From Procambarus clarkii (lineage: Eukaryota > Arthropoda > Malacostraca > Decapoda > Cambaridae), in NCBI RefSeq assembly GCF_040958095.1, contig NC_091193.1:33726614-33790613 (forward strand): 64,000 bases of DNA, in the 5' to 3' direction. The notes beneath the pieces are model-generated. The model was given only the letters and a program-made list of their open reading frames with translations, was not told the origin of the DNA and ran no database searches. Shown piece by piece: positions 53,637 to 62,350 of this stretch. The translations under genes and the position numbers were made by a program. Within the stretch, counting starts at the first letter, position 1. Each line of letters starts with the position of its first letter.

Positions 53637-55718
53637 ACTTTTTTATACCCAACATATGCGAAGTACTGAAAGCGGCGTTTGGTCACATTTGTCCCAAACC
53701 TTCCTGCAGTTTTCAAAATATCCCAATATCGAGGCCTGAGCCATATTTTGGATGCAAATTCTGGCTCTATGCACGTATTCGCAGGTTAAAATTACGACTT
53801 ATTATACCCAACATATGCAAAGCACTGACAGCGGCAATGAGTCACGTTTTGCACAAACTCCCCTGCAGTTTTCAAAATATCCCAAATATCCCAATTTCGA
53901 GGTCTGAGCCATATTTTGGAGCCAAATTCTGGCTCTTTGCACGTATTCGCAGTTTGAAATTAGGACTTTTTATACCCAACATATGCCAAGTACTGAAAGC
54001 GGCGTACGTTTGGTCACATTTGTCCCAAACCTCCCACCAGTTTTCAAAATATCCCAAATATCCCAATTTCGAGGCTTGAGCCATATTTTGGAGGCAAATT
54101 CTGGCTCTCTGCACGTATTCGCAGTTCGAAATTGCGACTTTTTTATACCCAACATATGCCAAGTACTAAAGCGGCGTTTGGTCAGATTTGTCCCAAACCT
54201 CCCTACAGTTTTCAAAATATCCCAAATATCCCAATTTCGAGGCCTGAGCCATATTTTGCAGCCAAATTCTGTTTCTCTGCTCGTATTCGCAGTTTGATAT
54301 TATGACTTTTTATACACAACATATGTCAAGTACTGGACGCAGCAGTGAGTTACGTTTTGCACAAACTCCCCTGCAGTTTTCAAAATATCCCAAATATCCC
54401 AATTTCGTGGCTTGAGCCATATTTTGGAGCCAAATTCAGGCTCTCTGCACGTATTCGCAGTTTGAAATTACTACTTTTTATACCCAACATATGCCAAGTA
54501 CTGAAAGCGGCATTTGGTCACATTTCTCACGAACCTCCCTCAAGTTTTCAAAATATCCCAAATATCCCAATTTCGAGGCTTGAGCTATATTTTGGAGCCA
54601 AAATCTGGCTCTCTGCACGTATTCGCAGTTCGAAATTGCGACTTTTTTATTCCCAACATATGCCAAGTACTGAAAGCGGCGTTTGGTCACATTTGTCCCA
54701 AACCTGCCTGCAGTTTTCAAAACATCCCAAATATCCCAATTTCGAGGCCTGAGATATATTTTGGAGTCAAATTCTGGCTCCCTGCACGTATTAGCAGTTT
54801 GATATTACGACTTTTTATACCCAACATATGCCAAGTACTGGACGCAGCAGTGAGTCACATTTTGCACAAACTCCCTTGCAGCTTTCAAAATATCCCAAAT
54901 ATCCCAATTTCGAGGCCTGAGCCATATTTTGGAGCCAAAGTCTGTCTCTGCACGTATTCGCAGTTTGAAAATGCGACTTTTTTATACCCAACATATGCGA
55001 CGTACTGAAAGCGGCGTTTGGTCACATTTGTCCCAAACCTTCCTGCAGTTTTCAAAATATCCCAAGTATCCCAATATCGAAGCCTGAGCCATATTTTGGA
55101 GCCAAATTCTGGCTCTCTGCACGTATTCGCAGTTTTATATTGCGACTTTTTTATAACCAACATATGCCAAGTACTGAAAGCGGCGTTTGGTCACATTTGT
55201 CCCAATCCCCCCTTCAGTTTTCAAAATATCCCAAACATCCCAATATCGAGGCCTGAGCCATATTTTTTATCTAAATTCTGGCTCTATGCACTTATTCGCA
55301 GGTTGAAATTACGACTTATTATACCCAACATATGCCAAGTACTGACAGTGGCAATGAGTCACATTTTGCACAAACTCCCTGCAATTTTCAAAATATCCCA
55401 AAAATCCCAATTTCGAGGCCTGAGCCATATTCTGGAGCCAAATTCAGGCTCTCTGCACGTATTCGCAGTTCGAAATTACTACTTTTTTATACCCAACATA
55501 TGCCAAGTACTGAAAGCGGCGTTTAGTCACATTTGTCCCAAACCTTCCTGCAGTTTTCAGAATATCCCAAATATCCCAATTTCTAGGCCTGAGCCATATT
55601 TTGGAGCCAAATTCTGCCTCTCTGCACATATTCGCAGTTTGATATTACGACTTTTTATACCCAACATATGCCAAGTACTGAAAGCGGCGTTTGGTCACAT
55701 TTGTCCCAAACCTCCCTG
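53637..55718 (+). repeat. Recent duplication, 3,850-bp spacing, copy 1
   Basis: About 12.4 monomers matched by 57487-59568. It contains block R copy 2 (53971-54997), a subtype-C monomer with ggatgcaaattc, the 9-bp deletion variant at 53711-53729, and a run ending in gaatatcccaaatatccc with ttctaggcctg. The copies differ by isolated substitutions, for example tatacacaac (about 54311) against tatacccaac (about 58161), and ctcaag against ctccag. Confidence 0.9.
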
Positions 55719-56344
55719 CAGTTTTCAAAATATCCCAAATATCCCAATTTCGAGGCCTAAACCATATTTTGGAGCCAAATTCTGGCTCTCTGCACGTATT
55801 CGCAGTTTGATATTACGACTTTTTATACCCAACATATGCCAAGTACTGGACGCAGCAGTGAGTCACATTTTGCACAAACTCCCCGGCAGTTTTCAAAATA
55901 TCCCAAATATCCAAATTTCGAGGCTTGAGCCATATTTTTGAGCCAAATACTGTCTCTGAACGTATTCACAGTTTGAAATTGCGACTTTTTTATACCCAAC
56001 ATATGCCAAGTACTGAAAGCGGCGTTTGGTCACATTTGTCCCAATCCCCCCTGCAGTTTACAAATATCCGAAACATCCCAATATCGAGGCCTGAGCCATA
56101 TTTTGGATCCAAATTCGGGCTCTATGCACGTATTCGCAGGTTGAAATTACGACTTATTATACCCAACATATGCCAAGTACTGAAAGCGGCAATGAGTCAC
56201 ATTTAGCACAAACTCCCTGCAGTTTTCAAAATATCCCAAACATCCCAATTACGAGGCGTGAACCATATTTTGGAGCCAAATTCAGGCTCTCTGCACGTAT
56301 TCGCAGTTTGAAATTACGACATTTTATACCCAACATATGCCAAG
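55719..56344 (+). repeat. Satellite monomers between mosaic blocks
   Basis: About four monomers. They are diverged relatives of the 61380-61860 stretch: ggacgcagcag with ctccccggcag, tctctgaacgtattc, ctgcagtttacaaatatcc, then a subtype-C monomer with atttagcacaaactccctg. They also resemble 37900-38400 more distantly. Confidence 0.82.
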
Positions 56345-57120
56345 TAGTGAAAGCGACGTTTGGTCACATTTGTCCCAAACCTCCCTGCAGTTTTCAAAAT
56401 ATCCCAAATATCCCAATTTCAAGGCCTAGGCCATATTTTGGAGCCAAATTCTGTCTCTCTGCACGTATTCGCAGTTTGATATTACGACTTTTTATACCCA
56501 ACATATGCCAAGTACTGGACGCAGCAGTATGTCACATTTTGCACAAACTCCCCGGCAGTTTTCAAAATATCCCAAATATCCCAATTTCGAGGCTTAAGCC
56601 ATATTTTGGAGCCAAATACTGTCTTTGAACGTAATCACAGTTTGAAATTGCGACTTTTTTATACCCAACATATGCCAAGTACTGAAAGCGGCGTTTGGTC
56701 ACATTTGTCCCAATCCCCCCTGCAGTTTTTAAATATCCCAAACATCCCAATATCGAGGCCTGAGCCATATTTTGGATCTAAATTCTGGCTCTATGCACGT
56801 ATTTGCAGGTTGAAATTACGACTTATTATACCCAACATACGCCAAGTACTGACAGCGGCAATGAGTCACATTTAGCACAAACTCCCTGCAGTTTTCAAAA
56901 TATCCCAAACATCCCAATTTCGTGGCGTGAACCATATTTTGGAGCCAAATTCAGGCTCTCTGCACGTATTCGCAGTTTGAAATTACGACATTTTATACCC
57001 AACATATGCCAAGTACTGAAAGCGACGTTTGGTCACATTTGTCCCAAACCTCCCTCCAGTTTTCAAAATATTCCAAATATCCCAATTTCGAGGCCTGAGC
57101 CATATTTTGGAGTCAAATTC
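56345..57120 (+). repeat. Block copied from the 45.9 / 48.6 kb region
   Basis: About 4.6 monomers matching 45875-46650 (spacing 10,470 bp) with few changes: ttcaaggcctaggcc, agcagtatgtcac, tctttgaacgtaatcacag (one change), ggatctaaattctgg, atttagcacaaactccctg and tttcgtggcgtgaacc. It keeps ctgcagttttc where 45914 has the contracted ctgagttttc. It is therefore closer there to the 40.5 and 48.6 kb versions. Confidence 0.83.
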
Positions 57121-57486
57121 TGTCTCCCATCACGTATTCGCAGTTTGATAACGACTTTTTAAACCCAACATATGCCAAGTACTGGACGCAGCAGTGAGTC
57201 ACATTTTGCACAAACTCCCCTGCAGCTTTCAAAATATCCCAAATATCCCAATTTCAAGGCCTGAGCCATATTTTGGAGCAAAATTCTGTCTCTGTACGTA
57301 TTCGCCGTTTGAAATTTCGACTTTTTTATACCCAACATATGCGAAGTACTGAAAGCGGTGTTTGGTCACATTTGTCCCAAACCTTCCTGCAGTTTTCAAA
57401 ATATCCCAAATATCCCAATTTCGAGGCCTGAGCCATATTTTGGAGCCAAATTCTGTCTCTGCAAGTATTCGCAGTTTGAAATTGCG
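57121..57486 (+). repeat. Satellite monomers with an internal small deletion
   Basis: About two monomers related to 43800-44090 and 34505-34760 (tctgtctccc, aaacccaac, gcaaaattctgtctctg). One box reads gtttgataacgac rather than gtttgatattacgac, a 3-base loss near 57148. Its neighbour reads ccatcacgtattc for ccctgcacgtattc. Confidence 0.8.
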
Positions 57487-59568
57487 ACTTTTTTATACCC
57501 AACATATGCGAAGTACTGAAAGCGGCGTTTGGTCACATTTGTCCCAAACCTTCCTGCAGTTTTCAAAATATCCCAATATCGAGGCCTGAGCCATATTTTG
57601 GATGCAAATTCTGGCTCTATGCACGTATTCGCAGGTTAAAATTACGACTTATTATACCCAACATATGCAAAGCACTGACAGCGGCAATGAGTCACGTTTT
57701 GCACAAACTCCCCTGCAGTTTTCAAAATATCCCAAATATCCCAATTTCGAGGTCTGAGCCATATTTTGGAGCCAAAATCTGGCTCTTTGCACGTATTCGC
57801 AGTTTGAAATTAGGACTTTTTATACCCAACATATGCCAAGTACTGAAAGCGGCGTACGTTTGGTCACATTTGTCCCAAACCTCCCACCAGTTTTCAAAAT
57901 ATCCCAAATATCCCAATTTCGAGGCTTGAGCCATATTTTGGAGGCAAATTCTGGCTCTCTGCACGTATTCGCAGTTCGAAATTGCGACTTTTTTATACCC
58001 AACATATGCCAAGTACTAAAGCGGCGTTTGGTCAGATTTGTCCCAAACCTCCCTACAGTTTTCAAAATATCCCAAATATCCCAATTTCGAGGCCTGAGCC
58101 ATATTTTGCAGCCAAATTCTGTTTCTCTGCTCGTATTCGCAGTTTGATATTATGACTTTTTATACCCAACATATGTCAAGTACTGGACGCAGCAGTGAGT
58201 TACGTTTTGCACAAACTCCCCTGCAGTTTTCAAAATATCCCAAATATCCCAATTTCGTGGCTTGAGCCATATTTTGGAGCCAAATTCAGGCTCTCTGCAC
58301 GTATTCGCAGTTTGAAATTACTACTTTTTATACCCAACATATGCCAAGTACTGAAAGCGGCATTTGGTCACATTTCTCACGAACCTCCCTCCAGTTTTCA
58401 AAATATCCCAAATATCCCAATTTCGAGGCTTGAGCTATATTTTGGAGCCAAAATCTGGCTCTCTGCACGTATTCGCAGTTCGAAATTGCGACTTTTTTAT
58501 TCCCAACATATGCCAAGTACTGAAAGCGGCGTTTGGTCACATTTGTCCCAAACCTGCCTGCAGTTTTCAAAACATCCCAAATATCCCAATTTCGAGGACT
58601 GAGATATATTTTGGAGTCAAATTCTGGCTCCCTGCACGTATTAGCAGTTTGATATTACGACTTTTTATACCCAACATATGCCAAGTACTGGACGCAGCAG
58701 TGAGTCACATTTTGCACAAACTCCCTTGCAGCTTTCAAAATATATCAAATATCCCAATTTCGAGGCCTGAGCCATATTTTGGAGCCAAAGTCTGTCTCTG
58801 CACGTATTCGCAGTTTGAAAATGCGACTTTTTTATACCCAACATATGCGACGTACTGAAAGCGGCGTTTGGTCACATTTGTCCCAAACCTTCCTGCAGTT
58901 TTCAAAATATCCCAAGTATCCCAATATCGAAGCCTGAGCCATATTTTGGAGCCAAATTCTGGCTCTCTGCACGTATTCGCAGTTTTATATTGCGACTTTT
59001 TTATAACCAACATATGCCAAGTACTGAAAGCGGCGTTTGGTCACATTTGTCCCAATCCCCCCTTCAGTTTTCAAAATATCCCAAACATCCCAATATCGAG
59101 GCCTGAGCCATATTTTTTATCCAAATTCTGGCTCTATGCACTTATTCGCAGGTTGAAATTACGACTTATTATACCCAACATATGCCAAGTACTGACAGTG
59201 GCAATGAGTCACATTTTGCACAAACTCCCTGCAATTTTCAAAATATCCCAAAAATCCCAATTTCGAGGCCTGAGCCATATTCTGGAGCCAAATTCAGGCT
59301 CTCTGCACGTATTCGCAGTTCGAAATTACTACTTTTTTATACCCAACATATGCCAAGTACTGAAAGCGGCGTTTAGTCACATTTGTCCCAAACCTTCCTG
59401 CAGTTTTCAGAATATCCCAAATATCCCAATTTCTAGGCCTGAGCCATATTTTGGAGCCAAATTCTGCCTCTCTGCACATATTCGCAGTTTGATATTACGA
59501 CTTTTTATACCCAACATATGCCAAGTACTGAAAGCGGCGTTTGGTCACATTTGTCCCAAACCTCCCTG
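57487..59568 (+). repeat. Recent duplication, 3,850-bp spacing, copy 2
   Basis: Partner of 53637-55718. Relatedness ends where ctgcatttttcaaaatatc (about 59568) replaces ctgcagttttc. From there the sequence follows a different source, the ttctgagctatattttgg cassette seen at 39012 and elsewhere. Confidence 0.9.
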
Positions 59569-59999
59569 CATTTTTCAAAATATCCCAAACATCCCAATAT
59601 CGAGTTCTGAGCTATATTTTGGAGCCAAATTCTGGCTCTCTGCACGTATTTGCAGGTTGAAATTACGACTTATTATACCCAACATATGCTGACTACTGAT
59701 AGCGGCAATGAGTCACATTTTCCACAAACTCCCCTGCAGTTTTCAAAACATCCCAAACATCCCAATTTCGAGGCCTGAGCCATATTTTGGAGCCAAATTC
59801 TAGCTCTCTGCAAGTATTCGCAGTTTGAAATTACGACTTTTTATACCCAACATATTCGAAGTACTGAAACCGGCGTTTGGTCACATTTGTCCCAAACCTC
59901 CCTGCATTTTTCAAAATATCCCAAATATCCCAATATCGAGGCCTGAGCCATATTTTGGAGCCAAATTCTGGCTCACTCCACGTATTCGCAGTTTGATAT
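59569..59999 (+). repeat. Satellite monomers linking two duplicated blocks
   Basis: About 2.5 monomers. The first carries the ttctgagctatattttgg / caggttg / cttattata / ccacaaactcccc combination known from 39012-39150. It is modified (atgctgactactgatagcgg) and then leads to a B monomer with attcgaagtactgaaaccgg. No foreign sequence. Confidence 0.82.
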
Positions 60000-61481
60000 T
60001 TCGACTTTTTATACCCAACATATGCCAAGTCCTGAAAGCGGCGTTGAGTCACATTTTGCACAAACACCCCTGCAGTTTTCGAAATATCCAAAATATCCCA
60101 ATTTCGAGGCCTGAGCCATATTTTGGAGCCAAATTCTCGCTTTCTGCACGTATTCGCAGTTTGAAATTACGACTTTTTATACCCAACATATGCCAAGTCC
60201 TGAAAGCGGCAGTGAGTCACATTTTGCAAAAACTCCCCTGCAGTTTTCGAAATATCCCAAATATCCCAATTTCGAGGACAGAGCCATATTTTGGAGCCAA
60301 ATTCTGGCTCTCTGCACGTATTTGCAGTTTGAAATTGCGACTTTTTTATACCCAACATATGCCAAGTACTGAAAGCGGCATTTGGTCACATTTGTCCCAA
60401 ACCTCCCTGCAGTTTTCAAAATATCCCAAATATCCCAATTTCGAGGCCTGATCCATATTTTGGAGCCAAATTCTGGCTCTCTCCACGTATTCGCAGTTTG
60501 ATATTACGACTTTTTATACCCAACATATGCCAAGTCCTGAAAGCGGCAGTGAGTCACATTTTGCACAAACTCCCCTGCAGTTTTCAAAATATCCCAAATA
60601 TCCCAATATCGAGGCCTGAGCCATATTTTGGAGCCAAAATCTGGCTCTCTGCACGTATTCACAGTTTTATATTGCGACTTTTTTATAACCAACATATGCC
60701 AAGTACTGAAAGCGGCGTTTGGTCACATTTGTCCACATCCCCTTTTCAGTTTTCAAAATATCCCAAACATCCCAATATCGAGGCCTGAGCCATATTTTGG
60801 ATCCAAATTCTTGCTCTATGCACTTATTCGCAGGTTGAAATTACGACTTATTATACCCAACATATGCCAAGTACTGACAGCGGCAATGAGTCACATTTTG
60901 CACAAACTCCCTGCTATTTTCAAAATATCCCAAACATCCCAATTTCGAGGCCTGAGCCATATTTTGGAGCCAAATTCAGGCTTTCTGCACGTATTCGCAG
61001 TTTGAAATTACGACTTTTTATACCCAACATATGCCAAGTACTGAATGCGGCGTTTGGTCACATTTGTCCCAAACCTCCTTCCAGTTTTCAAAATATCCCA
61101 AATATCTTAATTTCTAGGCTTGAGCCATATTTTGGAGCCAAATTCTGGATCTCTGCACGTATTCGCAGTTCGAAATTGCTACTTTTTTATACCCAACATA
61201 TGCCAAGTACTGAAAGCGGCGTTTGGTCACATTTGTCCCAAACCTTCCTGCAGTTTTCAGAATATCCCAAATATCCCAATTTCTAGGCCTGAGCCATATT
61301 TTGGAACCAAATTCTGCCTCTCTGCACATATTCGCAGTTTGATATTACGACTTTTTATACCCAACATATGCCAAGTACTGGACGCAGCAGTGAGTCACAT
61401 TTTGCACAAACTCCCCGGCAGTTTTCAAAATATCCCAAATATCCCAATTTCGAGGCTTGAGCCATATTTTGGAGCCAAATA
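60000..61481 (+). repeat. Right-edge duplication, copy 1
   Basis: About nine monomers paired with 62351-64000. Spacing is about 2,351 bp (14 monomers) from 60000 to 60480 and 2,519 bp (15 monomers) from 60490 onward. The partner therefore has one additional A-form monomer at about 62833-63000. Markers are tcgaggacagagcc, gttttatattgcgac, ttgctctatgcacttattc, aactccctgc followed by attttc, tactgaatgcgg, ctccttccagttttc and ctggatctctgc. Confidence 0.87.
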
Positions 61482-62350
61482 CTGTCTCTGAACGTATTCG
61501 CAGTTTGAAATTGCGACTTTTTTATACCCAACATATGCCAAGTACTGAAAGCGGCGTTTGATCAAATTGTCCCAATCCCCCCTGCAGTTTACAAATATCC
61601 CAAACATCCCAATATCGAGGACTGAGCCATACTTTGGATCCAAATTCTGGCTCTATGCACGTATTCGCAGGTAGAAATTACGACTTATTATACCCAACAT
61701 ATGCCAAGTACTGAAAGCGGCAATGAGTCACATTTAGCACAAACTCCCTGCAGTTTTCAAAATATCCCAAACATCCCAATTTCGAGGCGTGAACCATATT
61801 TTGGATCCAAATTCTGGCTCTATGCACGTATTTGCAGTTTGAAATTACGACATTTTATACCTAACATATGCCAAGTAGTGAAAGCGACGTTTGGTCACAT
61901 TTGTCCCAAACCTCCCTCCAGTTTTCAAAATATCCCAAATATCCCAATTTCGAGGCTTGAGCCATATTTTGGAGCCAAATTCTGGCTCTCTGCACGTATT
62001 CGCAGTTCGAAATTGCGACTTTTTTATACCCAACATATGCCAAGTACTGAAAGCGGCGTTTGGTCACATTTGTCCCAAACCTTCATGCAGTTTTCAGAAT
62101 ATCCCAAATATCCCAATTTCTAGGCCTGAGCCATATTTTGGAGCCAAATTCTGGCTCTCTGCACATATTCGCAGTTTGATATTACGACTTTTTATACCCA
62201 ACATATGCCAAGTCCTGAAACCGGCAGTGAGTCACATTTTGCACAAACTCCCCTGCAGTATTCGAAATATCTCAAATATCCCAATTTCTAGGACTGAGCC
62301 ATATTTCGGAGTCAAATTCTGGCTCTCTGCACGTATTCGCAGTTTGTAAT
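61482..62350 (+). repeat. Satellite monomers between right-edge copies
   Basis: About five monomers, including a subtype-C monomer at about 61636 (actttggatcc, ctctatgcac, caggtag). A second ggatcc box follows one monomer later at about 61803, and then B-form monomers with tgaaagcgacg. One monomer has gatcaaattgtccc, a one-base loss near 61562. No foreign sequence. Confidence 0.82.
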
